Source: Neovahlkampfia damariscottae | Lineage: Eukaryota > Heterolobosea > Selenaionea > Neovahlkampfiida > Neovahlkampfiidae | Direction: 5' to 3' | Assembly: GCA_016618085.1 (NCBI GenBank) | Contig: JABLTG010000036.1 | Span: forward strand, 62,001-126,000 | Length of the DNA stretch: 64,000 nt | Part shown: positions 11,074 through 21,348 of the stretch, one piece after another | How positions within the stretch are numbered: position 1 is the first letter of the stretch | Layout: each line of letters starts with the position of its first letter | The notes under the pieces: generated by a model | The model's input: the letters and a program-made list of their open reading frames with translations, nothing else | Database searches by the model: none | What the model was told of the DNA's origin: nothing | Made by a program: the position numbers and the translations under genes

Positions 11074-13123
11074 TTAATAAACTGGTTGTATTCCAATTAA
11101 TTTCAAAAGTGCAATGACAATTCCCATAATTCCTTCTCCAGCAACCATTCCTGATGCTACTGTAAAATAAAAAAATTCTGCATGTTTTGGTGCAACTTTC
11201 TTCCAAATCAATAATCCAGCTGCTCCAATAAACATTGCAAGTGATTGTTTAGGCGGAACAATAAAACCAATTCCAATTGCAAGTGCATTTGGAATAAAGG
11301 AAGCAACATCTTTTCTCCAAAATCCAAGCACTTTAAAAGCAGCAGCAAGAACAATTCCAAAGATAGCTCCACCTAACATACCCCATGGAGAGTGTAAAGG
11401 AAGGTTTGAAACTCCTTCAGATAAAATTTCAGCAACAGCTTTCCAAGCATGTGCAGCAGGAGCAGGCATTTCGTCACCACCAATTTCATAAGCAGTATCA
11501 AATAATTTATAAATAGGAACACAAACTAAGATTCCAAAGATAACTCCAATACATTGAGCAATATACTGTTTTCTTGGTTTAACTTTTAGAAGATGACCTG
11601 TTTTAAGATCAGCCATTAAATCACCACACTGAGATGCCCCAGCAGCAACAATACCTGCTGACAATAAATTTGTTGTTATTTGATGAGGAGCAATTCCAGC
11701 ATACACCAATTGAGTTATTTTACCCATTCCTCCAACTGGATTAATATCGATTTCTCCAACACATCTGACAGCAATTATACTTAACAAAGCAGATAAAGGA
11801 ACAGCAAGCAATACAAAGTAAAATTTGATATCAAAAATAAAATGACCAACAAAGCAAAGAAGTATTGTCGAAAATATAAGACCAACAATCCACCAAAGTG
11901 CTGGAATACTTCCATCATCCTCTTCTTCTGGATTTTCTTTAAATATTGACCATCCTTCTTTTGTCAATTTTCTGATGAATTCAATTCCACTTTCAATGAT
12001 ACTTTTTCCTCCCATGATGATTGTTTTAGCAGAAAATATTAAAGTCATTAATGAATCTGCTGTCATTACTGCTACACCTACCCATAAAATCCAACCTCTA
12101 ACTCCGTCAAATTTCATTATGGCTCCTGTAACCCAATGATTGTATTGTACAATTGGTCCTAAAATGGCCCATCCAATAATAGCTCCTGTTAAAATTTTGA
12201 TAAATAAAACAACTCATACCAAGTATAAGTGAAAAACTTGCGCGAAATCCGGTCAACATTCCTCCTCCAATCAATAAAGGATTCAAATACAGTACCCAAC
12301 CCCATTTCACAAGAACTGTTGGCATTGGAGGTTTTTCTAAGAATGGAATAAAATATGATGCAAGAGCATAAAGAGCAGAACCGCCACCAAAAATAAATAG
12401 TGCTGTTGATTTTTTGATTGTATCTTCTCCATCAGAAAACATTGCTTTAATAGTTTCTGCGGTGACAGTACCTGATGGAAAAGCCAATTTATCAACTTCA
12501 ATCATTTGGCGTCTCATTGGTACTGCGAAATAGACTCCAAAATAACCAACAGAAAATGCCCACAACATCAACTGCCAGACATTGTATGTATGACCAAGCA
12601 TCTTTAATGCAGGAATGCTTGAAATTAAACCACCAGCAGAGGCTATGTGACCAACTGCGGCAGCTGTTGTAGTTGTTATTACAGCTTCTTCTTTTGAAAA
12701 TGGAAGAGCAGGTCGGATAATTTTAAACATGCCAAAAGAAGCGATAGCAGCAAAAATACAACCACCTTGTGTCCAACCAGTTTTTAAACCAAAATTTACA
12801 TTCATTGTTGCAACTAAAATTCCTATTAAAATACCTTTGAAATTTTCATTTAGTTCTTCTTGAAATTGGAATACCTGAAATAATTGCACGAGGAGTAAGC
12901 GCTTCGTCTGTCCATATAAAACCAAAAACGTCCGTGACACCTTCCTTGATTTTAGTTCCTGTTGTTTTTTCTTCTTTAGTTTCCATGTTTTCTGTATCAA
13001 TAATTCTATATCCGTCATCTCTCTCTTCATCGAATGTTCCTTGTGGTTCAACGTCAACTTCATCAACTAAGAAAAAACAGTTAGTGAACAATTTTTGTTT
13101 GTTTTACTCTTCAGCTCAGACAT
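11074..13123 (-). CDS. OPT family oligopeptide/metal-chelate transporter
   Basis: 644 residues from four exons (introns 13067-13107, 12835-12874, 12186-12219). An acidic cytosolic N-terminus (about 65 residues) is followed by many hydrophobic segments. Family landmarks: NVNFGLKTGWTQGG near TM1-2, FPSGTVTAETIKAMF, AIMKFDGVRGWILWVG, ASQCGDLMADLKTGHLL, GEGIMGI near the C-terminus. These are typical of the YSL/OPT superfamily, which imports oligopeptides or metal-siderophore complexes by proton symport at plasma or lysosomal membranes. The substrate cannot be predicted. The ATG at 13123 gives MSELK, and CCAAT elements lie 30-50 bp upstream. Confidence 0.9.
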
Positions 13124-13622
13124 TGTTCGTTTTTTTTAGATTTTTCTGGTCCTGACGGTTTCATTGGTTCAAATAAATGATTGGAGCAAAAATCATCCTA
13201 AATTGTCAATTCTAATCACCTTTTTTGAAAATTTGACCAAATTTGAACAGTAAATTTACTCGTTTCGTTTTTTTTCCTTTTTCTTTTTCAATCTGTCAGT
13301 TTTGAGAACATGAAAATCTCTTGGTTCGAAATCTTTATATATTCATTTGCAGTTTTGGAGTGATTGTTAGGCTGGTTTCAAAAAGTGATCAAACTTAACA
13401 AAACAAAAATTCGTTTTCTAGAATTTCTCTTTTTCCAACTAAAATGTGGTTAATAATATCAAAACCTGTTCTATTACTATCTTGAAGAAATTTCAATTGA
13501 GTGAACAATATAAAAATTTGTTCAACCAAGAAATAGGTTTTATCTTTGCAGGTTCTTCTGCATTTTGTTTTGTGGTGAAAGAGAATGGATTAATTTGATT
13601 GGTTATTCTCTTCCAAAAAAAA
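13124..13622. promoter_or_regulatory. 499-bp divergent intergenic region (OPT / first RRM gene)
   Basis: The longest gene-free stretch. CATTGGTTC at about 13164 and GATTGG at about 13180 lie near the OPT start; GATTGGTT at 13597-13604 lies 19 bp before the RRM ATG. A GGTTCGAAATC string near 13323 resembles a pol III B box but has no A box or tRNA fold. No coding frame or other structure is supported. Confidence 0.45.
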
Positions 13623-14174
13623 ATGTTCACAGAAAAAAAACAAAACAATTTCAGAAACAGAACAATATCTAATTCATCAAGTGATGATGAAATTAAAATG
13701 AAAAATAAAAGAAAAACCTTTGAAAGAGAAGAACCGATATTAAAAAAACAAAAAGTAGAAGATGAAGAGTATACCAAAATAATTGACAATTTCAATATTA
13801 TAAAGAATCAATTTTTTGCTTTTGGAGAATTGCTGGAAGACTATTCTTCAAAACTATCAAAAGCTAAACAAGACTATAAAAAATCATATGTGAAAAAACA
13901 AGAAGGAGATGATCATCCAGATGCAAATAAAATTGTTGTCAGTCAATTTCCAAATTGCAACAAAGAAAACGTAGAGAAACACTTTCAAAGATGCGGAAAG
14001 ATTTTTGATGTTTTTGTGGTTAAAAAACCTGGAAAACCTAATGGACCTGTTTTTGTAAGATTTAAAAGAAAAAAGGCATTTCAAAAAGCATTAAAAATGA
14101 ACGGAACTCAAGTCGGAAATTCTAAAATTAAAGTTCAAGTTGCAAAAGAGAGAAAAAAAAGAGTGGTCAAATAA
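13623..14174 (+). CDS. Lys-rich single-RRM nucleolar-type protein (tandem paralogue 1)
   Basis: 183 residues, no intron. ATG at 13623 follows GATTGGTT (13597-13604); an upstream extension would need a non-ATG start. A basic N-terminus and coiled region (to about residue 95) lead into one RRM: NKIVVSQFPNCNKENVEKHF (RNP2-like) and GPVFVRFKRKKAFQKAL (RNP1-like), with IKVQVAKERKKR at the end. It is the first of three tandem same-strand genes with related RRMs; its RRM is closest to the last RRM of the next gene (both have GKPNGP and FVVKK). Probably binds RNA in the nucleolus; no specific orthologue assigned. Confidence 0.75.
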   Translation: MFTEKKQNNFRNRTISNSSSDDEIKMKNKRKTFEREEPILKKQKVEDEEYTKIIDNFNIIKNQFFAFGELLEDYSSKLSKAKQDYKKSYVKKQEGDDHPDANKIVVSQFPNCNKENVEKHFQRCGKIFDVFVVKKPGKPNGPVFVRFKRKKAFQKALKMNGTQVGNSKIKVQVAKERKKRVVK

Positions 14175-14230
14175 AAAACAAAAAAATGAGATAAATTGAA
14201 CCAAAATAAATGATTTTTTTTCATCAATTT

Positions 14231-14238
14231 GATTGGTT
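14231..14238 (+). promoter_or_regulatory. GATTGGTT promoter element (deciding start of nucleolin-like gene)
   Basis: Exact best-form element 18 bp before the ATG at 14257. The open frame extends upstream through it but lacks an ATG, so the element supports 14257 as start. Confidence 0.5.
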
Positions 14239-14256
14239 GTTGGCTCAAAAAAAAAA

Positions 14257-15876
14257 ATGAACAAAAAGGAAAAAAGAAAAAATGATTCAACAGATTTATT
14301 AAAATCTACATCAAACAAAGAAGAATTAAATAGAAAATATCCACAACAAAAAAGAAAATTATCTGGAACAAGAGAACAATCAACACAAAAGAAACAAAAA
14401 ATGTTTCACATCATTGAAGAGTATAATAAATTGAAAAAGAATTTTGAAGATTTTACAAATCTAATTGAAGAATTTCAAAAACCTGAAACGTCAAACATTA
14501 AAAATATCGAATCAAAAATAGTTCAAAATGATGGAGAATTGTCTGTGGAGATTTCTGATTTGGAAGCTAATAAAATATTGGTCAAAAATTTTCCAGGTTT
14601 TGAGAGAAAAAATATAAGAAACAAATTCAAACAATGTGGAAAAATTGCTGACATTATAATTGTCAGAGAAGAACCAAAAGCTATTTTTGTGAAATTTGTT
14701 GCGCCTCAAGGTGTTGAAAAAGCAATGGAATTATTTGGCAATAAATCAATAGAAAAAGCAAAATCTGATTCATCAGATTCTGAAAGTGATTCATCGTCTG
14801 ATGAAAAGAGTAACTCAAAAGAAATTGAACAAAGTGATAGTTCATCTGATTCTGAAAGTGATAGTTCATCATCTGATGAAAGTGAAAGTAGCGATACAGA
14901 AAATCAAAAAAAAAATGTCAAACAAAGTAATGGCTCATCAGATTCTGAAAGTAATTCATCAGATTCTGAAAGTGATTCATCGTCTGATGAAAAGAGCAAC
15001 TCAAAAGAAATTGAACAAAGTGATAGTTCTTCAGATAATGAAAGTGATTCATCAGATTCTGAAAGTGATAGTTCATCAGATGAAAAGAGTGACTCAGAAG
15101 AAATTAAACAAAGTGATAGTTCATCAGATAATGAGGGTGAAAGTATAGATACAGAAAATCAAAAAAAAAATGTCAAACAAAGTAATGGCTCATCAGATTC
15201 TGAAAGTAATTCATCAGATTCTGAAAGTGATAGTTCATTAGATGAAAAGAGTGACTCAGAAGAAATTGAACAAAGTGATAGTTCATCATCTGAAAGTGAA
15301 AGTAGAGATACAGAAAATCAAAAAAAGAATGTCATTTTAGTTCGTAATCTTCCTTTTGGAGAAGACGAATATTACAAAAAATTATTTTCAGAAAAATGTG
15401 GTGTGATATTAAGTTTTCGTCGTCTCAAAAACAAATCAAAAGTATCAAATGGATTTATTGAATTCAAATCATCAAAATCAATTACAAAAGCATTGAAAAT
15501 GAAATTTGAAAATGAGAAAATAAAAGTGGAAATTGCTAAATCAAATCCAAAATTAAATGTTGAAAAGATTATTGTGAAGAGATTTCCAAATTGCGATCGT
15601 ACACGTGTTTCTCAATTCTTTGAAAAATGTGGTAAAATTGATGATATTTTTGTTGTAAAGAAATTTGGTAAACCAAATGGGCCTACTTTTGTTAAATTTG
15701 CTACATCTGATGGAGTTAACAAAGCTCTTGAATTAAACAATTCAGTGGTTGATGGATACAATATTTGTGTTGAAATTGCTCCAACAAGAGACAATAGAAA
15801 TCAAAACAAGAATAAAAATGCACCTGCTCCAAAATTAGAGAATGATGAATCTGATGGTCTCTCATTTCTCAACTAA
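14257..15876 (+). CDS. Nucleolin-like protein with acidic Ser repeats and three RRMs (tandem paralogue 2)
   Basis: 539 residues, intronless. Order: basic N-terminus; a coiled region; RRM1 (about 105-165, NKILVKNFPGFERKNI); a long Ser/Asp/Glu repeat (about 168-355); RRM2 (NVILVRNLPFGEDEYY ... GFIEFKS); RRM3 (KIIVKRFPNCDRTRV ... GPTFVKFA); a short polar tail. Nucleolin and NSR1 also join acidic Ser tracts (CK2 sites) to RRMs and act in pre-rRNA processing, but they put the acidic tract before all RRMs, whereas here it splits RRM1 from RRM2-3. The three-gene tandem array suggests local duplication with later growth of the acidic tract. Confidence 0.8.
   Translation: MNKKEKRKNDSTDLLKSTSNKEELNRKYPQQKRKLSGTREQSTQKKQKMFHIIEEYNKLKKNFEDFTNLIEEFQKPETSNIKNIESKIVQNDGELSVEISDLEANKILVKNFPGFERKNIRNKFKQCGKIADIIIVREEPKAIFVKFVAPQGVEKAMELFGNKSIEKAKSDSSDSESDSSSDEKSNSKEIEQSDSSSDSESDSSSSDESESSDTENQKKNVKQSNGSSDSESNSSDSESDSSSDEKSNSKEIEQSDSSSDNESDSSDSESDSSSDEKSDSEEIKQSDSSSDNEGESIDTENQKKNVKQSNGSSDSESNSSDSESDSSLDEKSDSEEIEQSDSSSSESESRDTENQKKNVILVRNLPFGEDEYYKKLFSEKCGVILSFRRLKNKSKVSNGFIEFKSSKSITKALKMKFENEKIKVEIAKSNPKLNVEKIIVKRFPNCDRTRVSQFFEKCGKIDDIFVVKKFGKPNGPTFVKFATSDGVNKALELNNSVVDGYNICVEIAPTRDNRNQNKNKNAPAPKLENDESDGLSFLN
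14767..15318 (+). repeat. Coding minisatellite: Ser-Asp-Ser-Glu acidic repeats
   Basis: Degenerate units built on SDSESDSSSDEK and SKEIEQSD. One long block (NQKKNVKQSNGSSDSE) occurs twice, about 14906 and 15158, indicating slippage or unequal crossing over inside the gene. The frame is kept throughout. Confidence 0.85.
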
Positions 15877-15937
15877 TTATTTAATAAAAACTCCATTTCT
15901 ATTTTAATGTTTCAGAGTATTCTATTGGTTGTTAGAA

Positions 15938-16504
15938 ATGAAAGAAAAAAAAGAAAAAGTCAAAAAAGAAAAATCTGAAAAAAAAATCAAGAAAGAGAAA
16001 AAGAAAGAAGAAAAATCAGAAAAAACAATCCTTGAAGAAGAAACAGAAAAGCCAAAAGGAATTGTTTTGGTTGCTCCAATAACAAAAAAAAATAAAAGAA
16101 AAAATGTTCCAGACAAAAAAGAACCTGAAACAAAAAAACAAAAATCTGAAGAAACAATGAATATTGATAAATTAAATCAACAAGTACAAAAAATGAAAAA
16201 ACAACTTGCAATTTTTGAAGAACAACTCAAACTTTATCAAAAAGAAGAAGAAGAGAAAGATGTCACATCTAAAAGTATTATTGTTTATAATGTTGCTACC
16301 AGTGTTGTTGAAAAAGATGTTCGCGAGTTTTTTCGAGGATGTGGAAAAATTGTTGTTGCTTTTCCAATGAAGAAAATTGTGAATGATTCAAGAGTTTGGA
16401 CTGTTAAGTTTGGAAGTAATACAGAAGCAAAAGGTGCTTTGGGTTTAAGAGGAACTGATTTTAAAGGAAAAAAAATTTCAATTATCTTCAACAAAAAAAA
16501 ATAA
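15938..16504 (+). CDS. Lys/Glu-rich single-RRM protein (tandem paralogue 3)
   Basis: 188 residues, intronless; ATG at 15938, 9 bp after TATTGGTT. N-terminal 60 residues are Lys/Glu repeats, then a KKNKRKNVP basic patch, a coiled region (about 85-110), and one divergent RRM (SIIVYNVATSVVEKDVREFF ... WTVKFGSNTEAKGAL). Follows paralogue 2 by 61 bp on the same strand and shares its plan, so it is probably part of the same duplicated family. Role inferred only as RNA-binding. Confidence 0.7.
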   Translation: MKEKKEKVKKEKSEKKIKKEKKKEEKSEKTILEEETEKPKGIVLVAPITKKNKRKNVPDKKEPETKKQKSEETMNIDKLNQQVQKMKKQLAIFEEQLKLYQKEEEEKDVTSKSIIVYNVATSVVEKDVREFFRGCGKIVVAFPMKKIVNDSRVWTVKFGSNTEAKGALGLRGTDFKGKKISIIFNKKK

Positions 16505-16541
16505 AATTTCAAAGAAGAGTGTTTTTCAAAATATCAAAAAT

Positions 16542-19241
16542 TTATTCTTCATCTGAATCATAAACATCACCATCAGCCCAAAGACCTGATTTTTCATTTT
16601 TAGCTTCTTGTTGTTTTATTCTTAATTCATTTAATTGTTTTTCAAATAAATCTTTTTGTGGACCTTCTGTAAGATGATAATTATTTGTAACAAAAGCGAA
16701 TCCATTAACAATAAGATCTGCATTAAGATTAAATTTTCCTTTTGAATCAAATAATGAAACATAAATATTCTTTCCCAAACTATATTCATGTCTTGCAACT
16801 AAATCTTCACCTTGACAAAAATCTTGAACTAAATTTAATGATTCAGTTTTGAAATTTGCACCATGAAAATGAACATAAGCTAAATATGCTTCTTTTGCTT
16901 GTGGTTTAATTTTTGCAAGTTCTGATTCTTGATCTAATTTTCTTAAAGCTGAAACTTTAACTTTTTCTTTATTTCCAAAATCAATATAAAATACTGTGTA
17001 GTATTGTTTTTCATTTGATAAAATTTGAGCACGATACCAACATTTATCTTCTGAAAATTTTGCAAGAACTAATTCTTTAACTTTTGGTTTAAAGTCTTTA
17101 TCAACTTCAGATTCGTCTAAATTTAAGAGTTTCATTTCTGAATCAACTTTTTCTAAAAGTTCAGCTGAATCAGGTGTTTGAAGATATAAATGACCAGCAG
17201 AATCAATTTCAGTTACACGTACTGCAAATACTTGTGTATTTCCTTGAACAATACCATTTCTATTATTTGATTGATTTGTTGATGGTTTTCTTTCTTCTTG
17301 TTCAATTGAAAAAATATTTCTTTTTGCTGCACGTGATGATACTTCAGCTTTTTGTAATTTTTCAAAATTTTTCAATTTTGAAGCACTTTTTGTCAAAGTA
17401 CCTAAACCTTGATTTAATAAATCTAAAGCAAAATCTTTATCATTTAAAAATAATGAACCAATGAAAGTGAGACCTTTTTTTGTTTCTAATCTATCAAAAT
17501 AAACATTAACATCTCTTAAATATAAATTTTCTTGTGCAAAAAGAAGTGATTCTTTTGAAAATGGTTTTGGATCTTTTCCTAATGAAGGTGCAGAAACACC
17601 ATCAAGTGCAAAAATAATTGTAACACTTTCATCTGGAAGATATAATTTAAATCTTGCTCCATTTAATACTCTTGAAACAACTGCTCTAACTTTTTTATCT
17701 CTATTTGTTATACAAATTTTTGAAGCATCTGCAGTAATTTTTGTTTCATTTTTATCATTTTCTCCTTTAAGAATTAATTCTGAATTTGTTTTAAATCCTT
17801 TCTTTTTATTAACTGATCCATGCATTCCTTTTTTTGTTTTTCTTGCATCTGAATCTGCTTTTAAAAGTGAATCATAAGAATCTGATTTTTCTTGATCTCT
17901 ATATTTTTGTACTACTGCTAATCCTGCTGAAACTAATTCAACTGAAATTGATTTTCCTTTATCAAGAATTGTAACATATCTTCTTTCTTCTTCAATTTTT
18001 TTTTCTCCTTGTTTTCTTTCTAATTTTCTTCTATAATCAACTTTAACATTTAATTTTTTTCCAACAAGTCTTTTTCTGAGAAATTCTTTTGCTTCAATAT
18101 TCCAATGTGAAACAATTTCTGAATCTTTATCATCTGATCTTGATCTAACATTTGATAATGAAACAATTTCTTCTTTGTCATCTAATAAAAGTTTAACTGT
18201 ATCTCCACTTATAATATCAACTAATTTTCCAGAAATTAAATTTTGATCACCATCTTGAAGTGTAGATGAAATTGGTTTATAATCTTTCCAAATTTTTGTT
18301 TTTTCTGATTGTGCTTTCTTTTCAGCTGTTCTAAATTGTGAAATAAATTTGGAATTTCCAACTGTATTATCATTAATCTTTGCAAGTCCTTTTTCAAAAA
18401 GACCTTCTGAAAATGGTTTTTTATCAACTAATACTGTTCCAAGAATATCTGTGTATTTTTCACCAACATCAAGTCCTTCAAAAATAATTTGAACATCTTT
18501 TCCTAATAAAGTTTCAGTGTATGCTTTTGCATCTTTTGCATATGGTTCAAATTTCTTTTCTTTTTGTCCATCTTTTTCAACAAATTTAACATTTGGTGTT
18601 TTGACTCCAGTGAAAGAAACTTGTACAATTTCAAAAGTTGGTAATAAAACTTTGATTGTAGATCCTGAAATAACGTGTTCAACAACAACTTGTACGATTT
18701 AAAAAAAAAAGTTTGTCTCTTACCATCAAGTGTTCTATTTTTAATAGTTTTGAAAATTGAAGTTGCTTCAATATTTGTTCTTTCAATAGGAGGTAAATCT
18801 TTTGTACCAGAATGAAGTCCTTTTTTGTTTTGTCTTCCTGTTTCTTCTGATTCAATAAGTTCACTGTCACCATCTTCAATAGCTTTTGCTGAAATTTTAG
18901 CTAAACCATTTTCGAGTAATAATTTTGATAATGAATTATCGTCAACAATAACGTCACAGTAATCTGTTCTTCTTTTTGGGTTTGAATATTTTACTGTAAA
19001 TTCAACTGATTTTCCAATGCAAGCTTTTCTTACAAATTCTCTTGCAGCAAAACCATATGACTAAATATTTAAAATAAAAAAATAAAAAACTAACTTCGTC
19101 TTTTTCTTCTTTTTTGTTGAATCTTGGTGCTTCTACACCTGCTAAGTTGATGTATTTTTCAAGTTGTTTTTTTGGGTGTTTAACAACTAATGTATCACCT
19201 GATGTAACGTTCTTGACAACGCCTTTGATTGATAAACTCAT
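16542..19241 (-). CDS. SND1: Tudor staphylococcal nuclease (Tudor-SN, p100)
   Basis: 876 residues, three exons (introns 19061-19094, 18689-18723). Repeated SN-like OB folds are seen (GVVKNVTSGDTLVV, VEHVISGSTIKVLLP, LVDIISGDTVKLLL, AVVSRVLNGARFKLYLP, each with following VxxPR/FxxKGL-type strands). Near residues 700-760 comes a Tudor domain (PKVKELVLAKFSEDKCWYRA ... YYTVFYIDFGNKEKV), then a partial fifth SN fold. Family length about 880-910. Tudor-SN acts in RNA stability, stress granules and degradation of edited dsRNA, and is a RISC component in animals, which is of interest beside a Dicer 6 kb away. Starts from a 115-bp divergent promoter shared with MRPS6. Confidence 0.93.
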
Positions 19242-19356
19242 TATAAAAATTTATGCAGAGAAAAAAATAAAACGAAATAATTGGTCCACGTTTCCTTATA
19301 TTCATTTCATTGGTTAAAACTTTCTAAACGTTTTCGAAGCAGAAAAAAATTGAATT
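19242..19356. promoter_or_regulatory. Divergent promoter (Tudor-SN / MRPS6)
   Basis: 115 bp between two divergent ATGs. Contains TTGGTCC near 19281 (GGACCAATT read towards Tudor-SN) and CATTGGTT at about 19309-19316 (read towards MRPS6). Confidence 0.5.
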
Positions 19357-19839
19357 ATGCCATTGTATGAATTAATTTGCCTGATGGGTCATAAATTACC
19401 TTTAAAATTAACAGCTGATATAATTAAAGAAAAAGCAAATGTAATATTTGAAAATAAAGGTGTATTGAGACGTTTAGAGAATATGGGTGTAATGCCTTTA
19501 GCATACCCAATGTTTAGACACCAAAAAAAATTTTATAAAGCAAGATATGTTTTATTCTTATTTGATGGAAGTCCTGAATTAAGAAAAAAATTAGAAGAAA
19601 CTCTTTCAAAAGATCAAGAAGTTATGAGATGGGTTTTTTATAAACAAAAAAATAAATTTAGAGACGCTTATGATGAACATTATTATCATGAAGGTGTTGA
19701 ATTTGGTAAAACTGTTGAAGCAAGAGAAGTTGCTTTGGCTAAAACTCAACAACAAATAACTCAAGTTCTTGAAACTTCAAAACCATTGCAACAACAACAA
19801 AAATCAGAAGAGGCAACTTTAATGGAAATTTTGCAATAA
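19357..19839 (+). CDS. MRPS6: Mitochondrial ribosomal protein bS6m
   Basis: 160 residues, intronless. Begins MPLYELICLMGHKL; bacterial S6 starts with the same YE(L/I) strand. LENMGVMPLAYPM matches the conserved L..wG.r.LAYpI segment and ARYVLFLFDGSPEL the second strand. A C-terminal helical extension of about 55 residues is typical of mitochondrial forms. It binds the central domain of the small-subunit rRNA in the mitochondrion. With the AspRS at 31.7 kb it shows that the organism's mitochondrion still translates. No separate targeting peptide is seen. Confidence 0.85.
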   Translation: MPLYELICLMGHKLPLKLTADIIKEKANVIFENKGVLRRLENMGVMPLAYPMFRHQKKFYKARYVLFLFDGSPELRKKLEETLSKDQEVMRWVFYKQKNKFRDAYDEHYYHEGVEFGKTVEAREVALAKTQQQITQVLETSKPLQQQQKSEEATLMEILQ

Positions 19840-19951
19840 AAAAAAAAATTTTTGTAATCATCAAAAATAAATCGGATTTTTTTAAATGAAAAGTTTTATT
19901 TTATTTTCAACGAATCTTTTATTTTATTGGTCAATTATAAGAACTATCAAA

Positions 19952-21233
19952 ATGTTAATCTCTCTAAGTTGTCCAACACAAAAATATAAATGGGGTAAAG
20001 TTGGTGAAGATAGTTTAGTGGGACAATTATATTCACATCAAACAAAAGAAAAATTGAAAAAAGAAAATTATGCTGAATTATGGATGGGAACTCATACCAA
20101 TGGACCTGCAAAAATATTAGAAACAAATATTTTACTTTCAAGTTATTTAAATGATATGGATGAAAATATTTTAGGAATTGAATCATATAAAAATGAGTTA
20201 CCTTTTTTGTTAAAAGGTTAAAAAAAAAACAAAATTTAATTTTTTTAGTTTTATCTGTGAATCAAGCACTTTCAATTCAAGCTCATCCAAATAAAACCTT
20301 GGCAAAAAAACTTCATTCAAATTTTCCTTCAATTTATAAAGACCCAAATCATAAACCTGAATTAGCTTGTGCGCTTACAGATTTTGAAGCATTTTGTGGA
20401 TTTCAAACATTTGAATCCATTTCAAAGAATTTAGAAGTTCCTGAATTTAGAAGTTTAATTGGAGAAAAATCAGCAAAGAAATTTCAATCAAATCCATCAA
20501 AAGAAACTTTAAAAGAAATATTTTCAAATTGTATGCTTGCAAAAGAAGAAGAAGTCAAAAATCAATTATCAATTTTAATCAAAAGAGTTTCTGATTCAAA
20601 AGATAAATTAGATTTATTACTTTTACGTTTAAACCAACAATATCCAGGAGATGTTGGTTGTTTTGCAATTTATTTTTTAAACTATGTTATTTTGAAACCT
20701 GGTGAAGCTTTATTTCTTGATTCAAATGAACCTCATGCATATTTATCAGGAGATTGTATGGAATGTATGGCATGTTCTGATAATGTAGTTAGAGCAGGAT
20801 TGACTCCAAAATTAAGAGGTAAAAGAAAAAAAAAATCAAAATTCGATATTTTTTAATAGATTGTGAAGTTTTACTTGAAATGTTGACTTATGACGATAAA
20901 TCACTCTCAAATATGTTTATGAAACCAAAATCATTATCCAATAATATTTCAGTTTATTCACCACCTGTTGAAGAATTCATGTTGATCAAAATTGAATTGA
21001 AAAAAAATGAAAGTTCGACTATTGAATTTCAAAGTGCAAGTATTTTTATTGTTGTAAAGGGAAATGGAAATGTTGATGCTACATTTAAAAATGAAATTTT
21101 TAAAACAGATTCTGTTGAAGTTGGTAACATTTATTTCAACAGATCAAATTCAAAGATAACATTTAATGCAGATGAAGATGATTTAATAATTTTCTCAGCT
21201 ACTTTTAATAATTCAATTAGTCTTCCAGTATAA
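19952..21233 (+). CDS. MPI: Mannose-6-phosphate isomerase (type I)
   Basis: 402 residues, three exons (introns 20217-20248, 20819-20859). Start MLISLSCPTQKYKWGK is standard for the family. A longer frame opens at ATG 19886, but the ATTGG element (about 19926) lies between the two ATGs, so 19952 is preferred. Motifs: ELWMGTHTNGPA, the zinc/substrate segment LSIQAHPNK, PGEALFLDSNEPHAYLSGDCME, and GLTPKLRD across the last junction. It interconverts fructose-6-P and mannose-6-P, feeding GDP-mannose for glycosylation and GPI anchors (compare PIG-U at 49 kb). Zinc ligands look intact. Confidence 0.93.
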
Positions 21234-21348
21234 TTAGGAAAGTTATCAAAATAAACCTTAGTTTTTAACATAAACTCAAACACTGATTCATTTAATTGAG
21301 CACACTACTTCAAATTGAACCAAAAGGTTTATTCAAATAATTTTTATT

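Noticed and set aside
13318-13332. B-box-like GGTTCGAAATC suggesting a second tRNA or pol III gene
   Set aside because: No matching A box, acceptor stem or cloverleaf can be drawn around it.
14786-15148. Second frame through the Ser/Asp repeat region
   Set aside because: Low-complexity shadow of the acidic repeat; no independent start signal.
19886-19951. N-terminal signal-like extension of mannose-6-phosphate isomerase
   Set aside because: The promoter element lies inside it and the family starts at the later ATG with SCPTQKYKWGK.
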